Below, in pieces: positions 13,381 to 22,148 of a stretch of DNA of 22,148 nt. Within the stretch, counting starts at the first letter, position 1; every line of letters starts with the position of its first letter. The position numbers and the translations under genes were made by a program. The notes beneath the pieces were generated by a model, which saw only the letters and a program-made list of their open reading frames with translations, had not been told where the DNA came from and did no database searches. The stretch spans positions 1-22,148 of the forward strand of contig DVNG01000084.1 in the NCBI GenBank assembly GCA_018714545.1, given 5' to 3'. This DNA is from Limousia pullorum. Lineage in GTDB: Bacteria > Bacillota > Clostridia > Oscillospirales > Acutalibacteraceae.

Positions 13381-14796
13381 TTGGATAACCAAAAACTATT
13401 TTTTAAACGCCTTGGATTCATAGTTGGCGGCGGTGTTGTTCTATACTGGGCGCTGAACAACTTGGGGCCCATATTTGATTTCCTGGGTGTTGTTATCGGA
13501 TTTATTTTTCCTTTTATTTTAGGCGGATTTATCGCATTTCTTTTAAATATCCCAATGCGGTTTATCGAGCGCAATCTCACAAAGCTTGTTAGAGCCATCA
13601 GAAAAAAAGAACCGAAAAAAGAAAAATCAATGGTCATAAGGCTTGTAAGTCTTGTCCTTGCCATTGTATTGATTTTAGCCCTTTTGATTGGCGCCGCATT
13701 TATCGTGGCACCTCAGATAGGCGAAACGGTTTCCTCACTTTCTGCGGAAATCCCCGGATTTATGAGAGAATGTCAGAAGTTCTTCCAAGAGGTTTCAAAA
13801 TCCCTGCCGGGATACCTTTCATTCCTTGAGAACATTCAAATCGACTGGAACAATGTAGGAAAACAGATTACCGGATTTTTAAGCAGCTTCGGAACTCAGG
13901 CGGTTTCCTCCTCCATATCGGCGGCAACTGCGGTGTTCAGCGGTATCGGAACATTTTTCATGTCCTTTATTTTCGCTCTTTACATTCTTTTGGGAAAAGA
14001 AAGCCTTGCACGTCAGGTTAAAATCGTGCTTCGCTCTTTTCTCCCCAAAAAGGCATACAAGAAATTTTTCGATATCACAGCTCTTATCGACTCTGTATTC
14101 TCCGGATTTTTCTCCGGTCAGTGTCTTGAAGCCTTGATTTTAGGCTCTCTGTGCTTCATAGGAATGAGCATTTTCCGCTTCCCATATGCGGCAATGATAT
14201 CCGTACTTATTGCAGTGCTTTCATTTATCCCGATTATCGGAGCTTTTACCGGATGTTTTGTAGGAGCATTTTTCATCCTCATACAAAACCCTATACAGGC
14301 AATCTGGTTTGTTGTTTACTTCCTTGTTTTACAGCAGATTGAAGGAAACTTCATTTACCCGAGAGTTGTGGGCGGCTCTATAGGACTTCCTGCAATGTGG
14401 GTTTTGGCGGCGGTAACTTTGGGCGGAAGCATTTTCGGCATAGCCGGAATGATACTCTTTATCCCGTTAACCTCTGTTGTCTACGCCCTTATAAAACAGA
14501 CCGTCAAAAAGCGTGTTAAAAGACAAAAGCTTGAAAGACTGAAAGCCGAGGAAGAAAAGGCAAAAGCCAAGCAAAAAATCGCACACGAAAAAAATGTGCC
14601 GGTTAAAACCGTAAAAGAAACCTCCGGTCAAGCCGAAAAGGCGGTATTCCACGAGGACAAAAAAGCCGAGCCAAAAACAAGACCTGCTCCTGCAAAAAAG
14701 AGCAAGCCTGCTGAAAAGCCTATAAACAGAAAAGAATTAAACATCGACATAGACTTGGACTCGGAAGAATACATTAAAAGAGAAGATAAAAAATAA
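13381..14796 (+). CDS. AI-2E transporter / PerM-family membrane protein
   Basis: A 471-residue polytopic membrane protein of the AI-2E exporter (PF01594) superfamily. Seven to eight hydrophobic segments lie within residues about 10-370. The family-typical C-terminal half includes FPYAAMISVLIAVLSFIPIIG, then the QQIEGNFIYPRVVGGSIGLP block. Members move small molecules or ions (AI-2, Na+/H+), and the substrate is not predictable here. About 95 charged residues rich in Lys, Glu, Ala and Pro follow the last membrane segment, an extension beyond the usual 340-370 residue family length. The start is TTG at 13381, 8 bases after AGAGG; the in-frame GTG at 13372 overlaps that ribosome binding site and is rejected. 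The gene ends at a strong terminator. Confidence 0.88.
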   Translation: MDNQKLFFKRLGFIVGGGVVLYWALNNLGPIFDFLGVVIGFIFPFILGGFIAFLLNIPMRFIERNLTKLVRAIRKKEPKKEKSMVIRLVSLVLAIVLILALLIGAAFIVAPQIGETVSSLSAEIPGFMRECQKFFQEVSKSLPGYLSFLENIQIDWNNVGKQITGFLSSFGTQAVSSSISAATAVFSGIGTFFMSFIFALYILLGKESLARQVKIVLRSFLPKKAYKKFFDITALIDSVFSGFFSGQCLEALILGSLCFIGMSIFRFPYAAMISVLIAVLSFIPIIGAFTGCFVGAFFILIQNPIQAIWFVVYFLVLQQIEGNFIYPRVVGGSIGLPAMWVLAAVTLGGSIFGIAGMILFIPLTSVVYALIKQTVKKRVKRQKLERLKAEEEKAKAKQKIAHEKNVPVKTVKETSGQAEKAVFHEDKKAEPKTRPAPAKKSKPAEKPINRKELNIDIDLDSEEYIKREDKK

Positions 14797-14798
14797 TC

Positions 14799-14838
14799 AA
14801 ACCCCTTCGGTACAAAAAACGTATCGAAGGGGTTGTTT
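14799..14838. terminator. Bidirectional terminator between convergent units
   Basis: AACCCCTTCG-GTAC (14800-14813) pairs with GTAtCGAAGGGGTT (14821-14834) around AAAAAAC. GTTTTA follows on the plus strand and TTGATTATTTTTT on the minus strand, so it can close both the PHP/AI-2E unit and the addBA-lysM-xre unit. Confidence 0.88.
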
Positions 14839-15077
14839 TATGGTTCGAGATTTTCTTCATTAAAAAGTGGAGAATTGAAAAATGTTTTAAGGTCGATTTC
14901 CAAACCCTGACATAATTCATGGATGACCCTGAGCTTTACGGACTCGTAAGAGCAGTTTATTATATTTCCTATTGTAGATTTCGGAACTCCGCTTTTCATG
15001 TAAAGCTGATATTGGGTCATGTTTTTTTCTTTTAACAATTCCAGAAACCGGCATCTTACCGCCTCGTTAAGCTTCAT
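14838..15077 (-). CDS. Small XRE/Cro-type helix-turn-helix regulator
   Basis: A 79-residue single-domain DNA-binding protein. The HTH spans about residues 21-41: TQYQLYMKSGVPKSTIGNII has the Q-x-x-L-x-x-x-x-G-V-x-x-x-T-I-x-x-I pattern of Cro/C1 proteins. The remainder is the usual helical end of a minimal Cro domain (LCQGLEIDLKTFF) with no effector domain. The ATG at 15077 follows GGCGGTGG. The gene sits 14 bp after the LysM gene, at the end of the addB-addA-lysM-xre series, and is probably co-transcribed. Its target is unknown and no operator beside it is obvious. Confidence 0.85.
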   Translation of the reverse strand: MKLNEAVRCRFLELLKEKNMTQYQLYMKSGVPKSTIGNIINCSYESVKLRVIHELCQGLEIDLKTFFNSPLFNEENLEP

Positions 15078-15091
15078 TCATCCACCGCCTT

Positions 15092-15409
15092 TTATTTTTC
15101 CCTAAGCTTTATTATCTTTCCTTTTCGCAGTCCTCCCGGGTTTTCAAGGTTGTTTATGTCTATAAGTACGTTTATAGGCACTCCGTTTTCCCGGGAGATT
15201 TTCCATAGAGTGTCGCCCTCTTTTACCCTGTAAAACATAGGGATTTTTGTTCCTTTAAGAGGGATTTTCAAAACCTCTCCTGGGCAGGCTCTTCTGGGTT
15301 TATCTATGGAGTTTTTTGTAAAAATATCCAGGGGAGAAACTCCGAACTTTTCCCCTATTTTCCAAAAGGTATCTCCCTTTTCTACTCTGTACATAAAATA
15401 GTCTTTCAT
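15092..15409 (-). CDS. Two-LysM-domain protein without signal peptide
   Basis: A 105-residue protein consisting almost entirely of two LysM motifs: MYRVEKGDTFWKIGEKFGV to LKIPL (about 6-52), and FYRVKEGDTLWKISRENGV to IIKLR (about 59-103). The V-x-x-G-D-T-x-W-x-I signature is intact in both. LysM binds N-acetylglucosamine chains of peptidoglycan or chitin and usually belongs to exported proteins. Here there is no signal peptide, membrane segment or catalytic domain, so it may act in the cytoplasm or mother cell (as spore-coat LysM proteins do) or be released another way; this is inference. The ATG at 15409 uses GGTGATAAT as ribosome binding site, which lies in one arm of a long-range inverted repeat. 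It is downstream of addA by 62 bp. Confidence 0.85.
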   Translation of the reverse strand: MKDYFMYRVEKGDTFWKIGEKFGVSPLDIFTKNSIDKPRRACPGEVLKIPLKGTKIPMFYRVKEGDTLWKISRENGVPINVLIDINNLENPGGLRKGKIIKLREK

Positions 15410-15410
15410 A

Positions 15411-15469
15411 TTATCACCGTGTCAATTTCTTATATGACATAATATGATAATAAAATTTTACGGTGATAA
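15411..15469 (-). promoter_or_regulatory. Long-range inverted repeat that could hide the LysM gene's ribosome binding site
   Basis: TTATCACCGT (15411-15420) and ACGGTGATAA (15460-15469) are perfect 10-bp inverted arms 39 bases apart. They fill the gap between the addA stop and the lysM start. In the minus-strand transcript the 3' arm is the GGTGATAA Shine-Dalgarno region just before ATG 15409. Pairing would mask it. No T-run follows, so this is not a typical terminator. Confidence 0.5.
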
Positions 15470-15471
15470 AA

Positions 15472-18400
15472 TTAAACTAAAACCTCTATTTCTTTTCCCA
15501 GGGCTATGGAATAGATAAGGCAGGCGGAAACCTCAAGACCTGTGGTTTGCTCCATAGCGTTTTTATAAAGGGCAATCTGCTTTCTGTATTCCTCAGCCAA
15601 AAACTGCGGTTCTTTTACCCTGTCGGTTTTATAGTCCACAATCACAAGCTTACCCTTTTCCTCAAAGGCAAGGTCAACCGCTCCCTGCAATATGACCTTT
15701 TCGTCTTCAAGTTCCTTTTGTATCTGAGGATTTACCATTGACACAGGAATTTCAACGGAAAATGTGTATTCCTTCATAACATTTTTTGAAGCTGTAATTC
15801 TCTTAAACAGAGTACTTTCTGTAAAGCTCTCCACAAGCTTTATGTCTATAGCTTCCGCCTGAGCGGTTGACAAAACACCTTTTTCCGCAAGTCTTTTTAC
15901 TTCATTCTGAGGATTTTCTTTAAGCAAATTAAAATCACAGCTTTGGAAGAAAAGGTGCATCGCTGTTCCCTTTTGGGCGGCGGTGAGCTTCTCCTCTCCC
16001 AAAAATGCAGGTGGCGCAAGCTTTTTGAAATATACCGGTCTTTCCTTTTCGTTTAAGGCAGAAGCCGTAACCTTTACAGGTATGTCCGCAAGCTCACTGT
16101 AAGGATATTTAAAATTCTTTCTTTCCGTGAGGATTTTCTCAATTCTCTTTTCCTCTTCCTTGAGGCTGTTTTCATCGCAGGAAGCTTCCGTGGTGATTTC
16201 CTCTTCTTCCTCCTGAGTGTACTTAAAGATTTCTGTTTTCCAAACTTCCCTTTGTACGTTTTCCGCCCTGTAAATATCCTCGCAGTCCGCAAGCTTTCTC
16301 AGTTCTCCACAGCATGGGTGCAAAAGACTGCACATTGTTATCCATTTTCCCGGAGAACCGGCTTCCCTTACAAAATGGGATGGGATTTTCCCAACGCCTG
16401 TCATTCCAGCTCCAACAGTTTTAAGCTCTTTTTCCACATCCTTTGAGGAACAGAGCATTATAAGCTTTTCCTTTGCCCTGGTCATCGCCACATACAAAAC
16501 TCTAAGCTCCTCCGACTTTTCGCTTCTTTTCATTTCTATGGCGAGAGCTTCTCTTGGCATTGTGCTTCTTCTGCACATAAGCTCAGGATAGGTTCGCTTC
16601 ATGGCAACGCCTAACTTTGAATGTATAAGCACGTTTTGGGAAGCGTCCGATACAAAACCTTTAGACATGGCGGCTACAAAGCATATTGGAAATTCCAGCC
16701 CCTTGCTTTTGTGTATGCTCATTATTCTTACAGAGTTTGAACCCTGTGACTGGGTATTTGCCGCTCCTGTCAAGTCAGAGCCGTACTCGAATAATCTGTC
16801 CACATATCTTATAAAACCTGAAAGACCCTTATCGGAGTTTTTCTCATAGTCTGCGGCATATTCTCTCAGTCTGCGCAGGTTGTTTACCGCTGTTTCTCCG
16901 TTTCCCGAGGCGCTGACAACCGCTTCTATTCCGGTAACGTCATAGACCTTGCTCATAAGCTCCTGAGCGGACATAACTGCCGCCATGGCTCTGAAATTTG
17001 AAATCTCCTCTGTAAACTTTTCAAAACGCTCCACCACGCTTTTAGGGGGCGTAGTTTCTCCTGTTTTGTTTCCCTCCGAATATTTTGAAATTATATCCAG
17101 CATTGAACCGTAAAGTCTTGGTGAATCTGAAAAAATTCTCAGCATTGACATTTCATCTGCGCTGAATCCGTAAAGGGGACTCATCATCACCGAGATAAGA
17201 GGTATATCCTGCACAGGATTGTCGATTATTCTGAGGATATTCATAGCAAGAGCTACCTCTTTGTTTTTGAGAAATCCCTCGGACTTTTCGTAAACCGCAG
17301 GTATTCCGTATTTTTCAAGCTCCTTTATGTAGATAGGGAAAAAGGAATTTGCGTTTCTCAAAAGTATTGCAAAGTCGCCGAAATCAGGCGGTACCTGCTG
17401 TCCGTCACGAGTTATCCTCATTGTGGAGCGGAGTTTTCTTATTTCCTCCGCAATGTGCCTTGCTTCAAATACGCACATATCTCCGCCGCCGGGGTATTCC
17501 AGAAAATGAACCTCCACACCGGCTTCTTCCGTTTCCGGATAGGATGCGCCGGACACAAGCATTTCATCCTCATTGTACTCCATGTCGCCAACCTCTTTTG
17601 ACATAAGGCGTTCAAAGGCAAAGTTTACACCGTCGGTGACTGTTTTTCGGCTTCTGAAATTCTTTTCCAGAATTATTTTTGCAGGGTAATTGTCCTTGTC
17701 GGGATTATATCTTTCACAGCTTTCACGTCTTCTAAGAAATATTTCCGGCATTGCCTGACGGAAACCGTAAATACTCTGCTTTACGTCGCCAACCACAAAG
17801 AGATTTTTTTCACGGCTTATAGCTTTAAAAATCAAATCCTGAACCTCGTTGGCGTCCTGATACTCGTCAACCATAACCTCGTCAAATCTCTGGGAAATCC
17901 TGTCCGCTTCCTCGGTAAAGGTTATTTCGCCGTTCTCTCTTTTTACAAGAATTTGCAGAGTGTAATGCTCCAAATCGCTGTAGTCAACTATGTTTTTGCT
18001 TTCCTTGAGCTTTGAAAAATTCTCCCCGAACTCCTTTATGCACAAAAACATCTGTTCAACAATGGGGCGGAGATAGTCTATATCCTCAAGACATTCTTCC
18101 TCACTTTGGGCGAAAAGCTTCTGCATTTCCTCAACGGTGCTTTTTATTATTTCTCTGTTTTGTTTTAGCTTTACCGCCAATGGGTGGTCTTTATAACCCC
18201 TTGGAGTTCTGAAAGTTCCCTTTTCAAATGATGAAAGCTTCTGTTTTATTTCATCCCATGTGCCACTTTCAAGAGTTTCGCTCATGCTCCTTAAAAAAGC
18301 CAAATCGGAAGCCAGCAAAAGGTTTATGGCGTTGTAGATTTTTTCTTCCTCTGTGGAAATCTCCATGGAAATTTCAGCCACAGACAAGCTGTACTGACAT

Positions 18401-19062
18401 GCGCCCACACAGTAGTCACGGATAATTTTCCCCCATACTGTCTGTGAAACCTCCTGACCCTCTCTGTAAAAGCTCAGCTTTTCCTGAAGCCAGCTGTCGG
18501 CAAAGGGGTGTGACCTTAAAAAGTCGTACAGTCTGAATATGATATTTCTAAGCTTAACGTCGTCACGTCCCGAGGAAAAGGCGGAGGCAAGCCGGTTAAA
18601 ATACTCATTGTTTTCACCGTAAAATTTGCTGAGAGTTAAGTCCATGGCTTCGTTGCGCATTACCATAAGCTCCCCGTCCTCGCCTATTCTCACATCGGCG
18701 GAAATATCAAGGCTTGAGGAAAACTCTCTTATAACTCGTGAACAAAAGCTGTGTATTGTGGAGATGTCCGCCTTTGCCAAAAGGTTCTGCTGACGTCTTA
18801 ATGCAGGGTTTAATGGGTCTTTTTCCAGCAGCTCGCTTATCCTGTCGTTTATTCTTTGAAGCATTTCCGCAGCAGCCGCCCTTGTGTAGGTAACCACAAG
18901 AAGCCTGTCTGCATCGCAGGGCTTTTCGCTGTCGGTTATTCTCTCTATTACCCTCTGAACCAAAACCGCTGTTTTTCCCGAACCTGCGGCGGCGGAAACT
19001 ATCAGGGAACCTCCCCTTGCATTTATTGCGTTCTTTTGATTTTCAGTCCACTGTCTGCCCAT
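15472..19062 (-). CDS. addA: ATP-dependent helicase/nuclease subunit A (AddA)
   Basis: A 1196-residue UvrD-like superfamily 1 helicase fused to a RecB-type nuclease, partner of AddB in double-strand break resection and Chi-regulated recombination. Visible motifs are Walker A AAGSGKT (25-31), Ia-like LLVVTYTRAAAAEM (54-67), DEYQD (399-403), GDVKQSIYGFRQ (425-436), IHKSKGLEFP and VLYVAMTRAKEK in the second helicase half. The nuclease motif VIVDYKT is at 1141-1146 (D1143, K1145). Domain order and length match Bacillus AddA (about 1230). The ATG at 19062 shares one base with the addB stop (TAATG), so the two are translationally coupled. The frame is intact throughout, with no missing catalytic residue. 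Confidence 0.96.
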   Translation of the reverse strand: MGRQWTENQKNAINARGGSLIVSAAAGSGKTAVLVQRVIERITDSEKPCDADRLLVVTYTRAAAAEMLQRINDRISELLEKDPLNPALRRQQNLLAKADISTIHSFCSRVIREFSSSLDISADVRIGEDGELMVMRNEAMDLTLSKFYGENNEYFNRLASAFSSGRDDVKLRNIIFRLYDFLRSHPFADSWLQEKLSFYREGQEVSQTVWGKIIRDYCVGACQYSLSVAEISMEISTEEEKIYNAINLLLASDLAFLRSMSETLESGTWDEIKQKLSSFEKGTFRTPRGYKDHPLAVKLKQNREIIKSTVEEMQKLFAQSEEECLEDIDYLRPIVEQMFLCIKEFGENFSKLKESKNIVDYSDLEHYTLQILVKRENGEITFTEEADRISQRFDEVMVDEYQDANEVQDLIFKAISREKNLFVVGDVKQSIYGFRQAMPEIFLRRRESCERYNPDKDNYPAKIILEKNFRSRKTVTDGVNFAFERLMSKEVGDMEYNEDEMLVSGASYPETEEAGVEVHFLEYPGGGDMCVFEARHIAEEIRKLRSTMRITRDGQQVPPDFGDFAILLRNANSFFPIYIKELEKYGIPAVYEKSEGFLKNKEVALAMNILRIIDNPVQDIPLISVMMSPLYGFSADEMSMLRIFSDSPRLYGSMLDIISKYSEGNKTGETTPPKSVVERFEKFTEEISNFRAMAAVMSAQELMSKVYDVTGIEAVVSASGNGETAVNNLRRLREYAADYEKNSDKGLSGFIRYVDRLFEYGSDLTGAANTQSQGSNSVRIMSIHKSKGLEFPICFVAAMSKGFVSDASQNVLIHSKLGVAMKRTYPELMCRRSTMPREALAIEMKRSEKSEELRVLYVAMTRAKEKLIMLCSSKDVEKELKTVGAGMTGVGKIPSHFVREAGSPGKWITMCSLLHPCCGELRKLADCEDIYRAENVQREVWKTEIFKYTQEEEEEITTEASCDENSLKEEEKRIEKILTERKNFKYPYSELADIPVKVTASALNEKERPVYFKKLAPPAFLGEEKLTAAQKGTAMHLFFQSCDFNLLKENPQNEVKRLAEKGVLSTAQAEAIDIKLVESFTESTLFKRITASKNVMKEYTFSVEIPVSMVNPQIQKELEDEKVILQGAVDLAFEEKGKLVIVDYKTDRVKEPQFLAEEYRKQIALYKNAMEQTTGLEVSACLIYSIALGKEIEVLV

Positions 19063-22000
19063 TACTGTCCGCCCTCCTCATTTTCAAGAATTCCCATAAC
19101 GTCTGCTTTGCTAAGCTTAAATACTTCCCTGCTCTCCATTCCCTCTTCATAGCCGCACACCTGCCAGTAAGGACAAAAAGCGCAGGCGTCTGTTGTTCCC
19201 TTTGCGGGAATCTGACCTATTTTTCCGTTAAGCAGTTCCTTTACCATCTTTTTAAGAATGGAATTTATTTTGTCAAATATTCTCTTTATTTCCACGGCGT
19301 TTACAAGGCTTTCTGTGCTTGTGTACTTATCGCCGCTTTTGTTGAGCTTTACAGGAAGATAAACTCCCCCTACGTTCTTTTCCATGCCCTTTATAACTGT
19401 GTCGTTATTGAGCACAAGGCCTTTCATTTTTCTTTCCTTGTCTATCTCCTGCTGGATTTTTCCGCTGTCCATAGAGAAATCAGAGTCAACAAATACACTT
19501 CCCGACGGCATATAGAGTATTCCTGCTGGGATTGGTTTTGTACCCTTGTATTTTCCCGTACCCTGACACAGAGCTTCCATATATATGAGCATCTGCATAT
19601 TAAGACCGAAAAGAATATCCGAAAGCTTAAATTCCTTTTTGCCGGTTTTGTAGTCTATTATTCTCACATAGGTTTCGCCGTTTTTCTCCATAACGTCAAC
19701 CCTGTCGATAACTCCGTAAACCGATATACTTGCGCCCTCTTCGGTTTCTATTTTGTAGGGTTCTATATCTTTTCCTATGCTGAGTTCAAAATCTCTCGGC
19801 ACAAATTCGCTTTGGGAAAGCTCCTCACTTATTCTCTCGATAAGTCCTGCGGCGTTATCCCTGAGCTTTTCCATAAGGAACATAAGGGAGTGATTTTCCT
19901 TTGCTTCCTCGCCCAAATATTTTTCGCTGTACTGCTCCAAAAGCTCTTGAACCTTTGAAACTATTTCCTCTTTGGTGAGAATTTTTTCCCTGTCAAAATC
20001 CTTGAAATAGTTTTCCAAAGTATAATGTATGATAGTTCCGTACTCGCTTGGTGTCATCTTTGCGGTTTTTCTCTCCTGGGCTTTCAGTCCATAGGTGCAG
20101 AAATAGCTGAAGGGGCAAAGATGATATTTTTCCGCCTGGGAAGCGGACATGGCAAAATTTTTACCGAACAAGGCTTTTGCTGTATCGGGATTTTCTATAA
20201 CGGAATGACTGCGCTTTACCGCTCTTTCCAAAGCTTTCATTTTGTTTTTGTATTCCTCAGAATTTTCAAAATACTTTACAAGTCCGAAAGCAAAACCGTC
20301 GCTTGTTCTGTCGCCGTATTTTTTTGCGCAAAGCTCAAAGGAGGGCTTTTCACACCACAGTACCTGTTCCGGCTCTAAAAATTCATCTGTTTCTATATGT
20401 ATCTGAGGGAAAATTCTCAAAATCTCACGAACTATAACCGAGGGTTCGTTTTCATCTCCTGAAAGTGATGTTCTGTACCAGGAAACAAAGACCTTTTTAC
20501 TTGAAGCGGAAAGGGCATAGTAGGCGATAAACTTTTCCTTGTTTAAAACCTCTTCAAAGAAATCGGAAGCCGGAAGTCCCAGATTATAAAGCTCCTTTTT
20601 CTCCCTGTCGCTGAAAATTCCCTCTTCTACCGGCACGGTGGGGAACTGTCCCTCTATAGCTCCCACAATGAAAACAGCCTTTGCTCCGTTTAGTCTTATT
20701 CTGTCCGCCTGACCCATTGTGACCCTGTCCAAACCCTCGGGGATAAAGGCGATTTCCGATGCTTGAAACTGCAAATCAAGAAGCTCCGAATATCTTTTAA
20801 GGCTCAGTCTGCTGTCACCTAAAATCAAAACCATTTTGTCGAGGATTCCCATGACAATTTCCCACAATCGCACCTGTTCCTCGCTTTGGTTTTCAAGTCC
20901 AAGCTTTGAAAGGCTCTGATACATATTTTCAAGCTGTTCCTCTGTGTGCAAATCCTTTAAGATCTGATAGAGTGATTTTGAAATCTCTCTGCAACCTGTA
21001 TCATCACAGCTGTTTTTAAAATTCATAAGGGGCGTCATTATTTTCTGTCTTATGGCTTCAAGTTCCATAAGCTCCGCCTGCTCCTTTTCCCCCATCTCCG
21101 CACCGAAGCCCGAGGGGTTGGCGGTAAACGGCTTTGTCAGGTTCTTTCCTGTTATAGACCACATAAGCAGGTAATTTTCAAACACCGAGGTTTCGTAAGC
21201 AGTCACATTTGTAAGTCCGGTTTTCATAATTTTTAAAACCTCTTCACGGTCGAAGCCGGAAACTGCGGCGGAAATACAGCCTTTTATAAGTCTAATGAGG
21301 GGCTTTACGCTTATGTCCTCGGGAATATCGCAGAAATAGGGGATTTCGTACTTGTCGAAAACCGTTGCAAGAACCGGCGCATAGCTCTCTCCATGGCGAA
21401 ATACCACAGAAATATCCCCGTATCTGAAATTCTCTTCAATTATCAGTTTTTTAATTTCACAGGCGACATTTTCCGCCTCGGAATAAATACTTCCGCATCG
21501 TGAAAGAAAAACATTTTCAACTGCATCGTCGCAGGTTTCAGAGCTTCCGGAAAGAAAACCACGTTCGAGATACAAAAGCTCCTCATTTTCAAAGCGTTTA
21601 TTTTCCTGCAAAACTACCGGCTTTGAGATTTCTATATTATTTTCTTTTGCCTGATTTTCAAAAATTCTCCTGTTGGCTCTTGTGGAGGCGAAAAGTCCCG
21701 AGCCGTCGGGAGCAGTTGGGTCGTCGGTTACGGTCATGTAAAACTGGGAGCTTCTTTCCATTATTTTTGAAAGCAGTTTTGTCTGCCTGCCGGTGAAATC
21801 TCTGAAAGAATCCACCGCCACAACCATTCCTTTAAAAAGGTCTGTGCCTGCAAGGCGGTCATATGCCGCCTCTGTCATGTCAAAGGGGTCGATTTTGTTT
21901 TCCCTGTCGTCGTTTAAAATTGCGTCGTAAGCGCTGTAAACCAATGCGGTTTCAGAAAGCTTGGCTTTAAGCATTTTATCCTTTGTTTTTGAAGAAACTT

Positions 22001-22148
22001 CATCAAGCATCTGAGGCGTTATTCCCCATTTTTTATAGTCGGTGACGGTCTGCAAAAGTGTTTTTATGTACTCCCCTCGCCTTTTTTCCGAGGAGAAAAG
22101 GGAAAGATTCTGGGCGGTTTCCTCCAAAGCCAAAGACATAACAAGCTG
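19062..22148 (-). CDS. addB: ATP-dependent helicase/nuclease subunit B (AddB), 5' end beyond the window
   Basis: The frame is open to the right edge: three codons (Q, L, V) precede the first in-window methionine at 22139. AddB is normally about 1150 residues, so roughly 120 N-terminal residues, including the expected Walker A, are outside. The visible 1028 codons contain the inactivated helicase-like core and the second nuclease domain with RIIDYKTGKK (catalytic D and K). Iron-sulfur cysteines are present: one in YHLCPFSYFC and three in CAFCPYWQVC (986, 989 and 995 counted from that methionine). AddB supplies Chi recognition and the 5'-strand nuclease to the AddAB complex. The first in-window ATG is not the real start. 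Confidence 0.95.
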   Translation of the reverse strand, partial: QLVMSLALEETAQNLSLFSSEKRRGEYIKTLLQTVTDYKKWGITPQMLDEVSSKTKDKMLKAKLSETALVYSAYDAILNDDRENKIDPFDMTEAAYDRLAGTDLFKGMVVAVDSFRDFTGRQTKLLSKIMERSSQFYMTVTDDPTAPDGSGLFASTRANRRIFENQAKENNIEISKPVVLQENKRFENEELLYLERGFLSGSSETCDDAVENVFLSRCGSIYSEAENVACEIKKLIIEENFRYGDISVVFRHGESYAPVLATVFDKYEIPYFCDIPEDISVKPLIRLIKGCISAAVSGFDREEVLKIMKTGLTNVTAYETSVFENYLLMWSITGKNLTKPFTANPSGFGAEMGEKEQAELMELEAIRQKIMTPLMNFKNSCDDTGCREISKSLYQILKDLHTEEQLENMYQSLSKLGLENQSEEQVRLWEIVMGILDKMVLILGDSRLSLKRYSELLDLQFQASEIAFIPEGLDRVTMGQADRIRLNGAKAVFIVGAIEGQFPTVPVEEGIFSDREKKELYNLGLPASDFFEEVLNKEKFIAYYALSASSKKVFVSWYRTSLSGDENEPSVIVREILRIFPQIHIETDEFLEPEQVLWCEKPSFELCAKKYGDRTSDGFAFGLVKYFENSEEYKNKMKALERAVKRSHSVIENPDTAKALFGKNFAMSASQAEKYHLCPFSYFCTYGLKAQERKTAKMTPSEYGTIIHYTLENYFKDFDREKILTKEEIVSKVQELLEQYSEKYLGEEAKENHSLMFLMEKLRDNAAGLIERISEELSQSEFVPRDFELSIGKDIEPYKIETEEGASISVYGVIDRVDVMEKNGETYVRIIDYKTGKKEFKLSDILFGLNMQMLIYMEALCQGTGKYKGTKPIPAGILYMPSGSVFVDSDFSMDSGKIQQEIDKERKMKGLVLNNDTVIKGMEKNVGGVYLPVKLNKSGDKYTSTESLVNAVEIKRIFDKINSILKKMVKELLNGKIGQIPAKGTTDACAFCPYWQVCGYEEGMESREVFKLSKADVMGILENEEGGQ

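Noticed and set aside
19017..19958. 313-codon plus-strand reading frame opposite addB/addA
   Set aside because: It is antisense to intact conserved AddB sequence; the Phe/Tyr/His-rich product has no recognisable domain or ribosome binding site.
22137..22139. True start of addB at the in-window ATG
   Set aside because: The frame continues upstream to the edge, no ribosome binding site is visible, and the canonical AddB N-terminus is missing.

Overview
The window looks like chromosomal DNA of a low-to-moderate GC Gram-positive bacterium, most likely a clostridial-class Bacillota (Oscillospiraceae/Ruminococcus-like). The pointers are AddAB rather than RecBCD, strong AGGAGG-type ribosome binding sites, TTG starts next to good Shine-Dalgarno sequences, a lipoprotein cyclophilin, and frequent hairpin-plus-T terminators. 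The taxonomic call is inference; there is no rRNA in the window.

Layout, left to right. 1-131: one end of an IS3-like insertion sequence (start of an orfA transposase gene running off the left edge). 132-2238 (minus): an AT-rich gene for a P-loop NTPase resembling STAND/defence ATPases, with near-identical 40-residue helical repeats at its C-terminus. Its tail appears to be cut by the IS, and its promoter carries a perfect palindrome. 2357-5822 (minus): a complete four-gene Mn/Zn-type ABC uptake operon, substrate-binding protein, ATPase and two permeases, with overlapping genes. 5823-6165: an intergenic stretch with dyads and a 115-bp tandem duplication that copies a terminator and the 3' end of the neighbouring gene. 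6166-8019 (minus): a lipoprotein cyclophilin followed by a HAD phosphatase. 8226-11659 (plus): an S1-domain protein, rmuC and galE. 11695-12264 (minus): a small HEGGH membrane metalloprotease-like protein. 12509-14796 (plus): a PHP phosphoesterase and an AI-2E/PerM family membrane protein. 14838-22148 (minus): addB (5' end beyond the window) - addA - a two-LysM protein - a small XRE-type regulator.

Most of the window is ordinary core genome: metal uptake, protein folding, envelope sugar supply, DNA repair. RmuC and AddAB both concern DNA-end metabolism but lie in separate transcription units. The accessory, least understood part is the left 2.3 kb, where a probably horizontally acquired repeat-containing NTPase gene has its own palindrome-controlled promoter and is interrupted by an IS. 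Secondary points of interest are the duplicated gene-tail/terminator unit at 5961-6190, the long inverted repeat that could hide the LysM gene's ribosome binding site, and a metal-binding protein without a lipobox cysteine. No tRNA, rRNA or CRISPR was seen.
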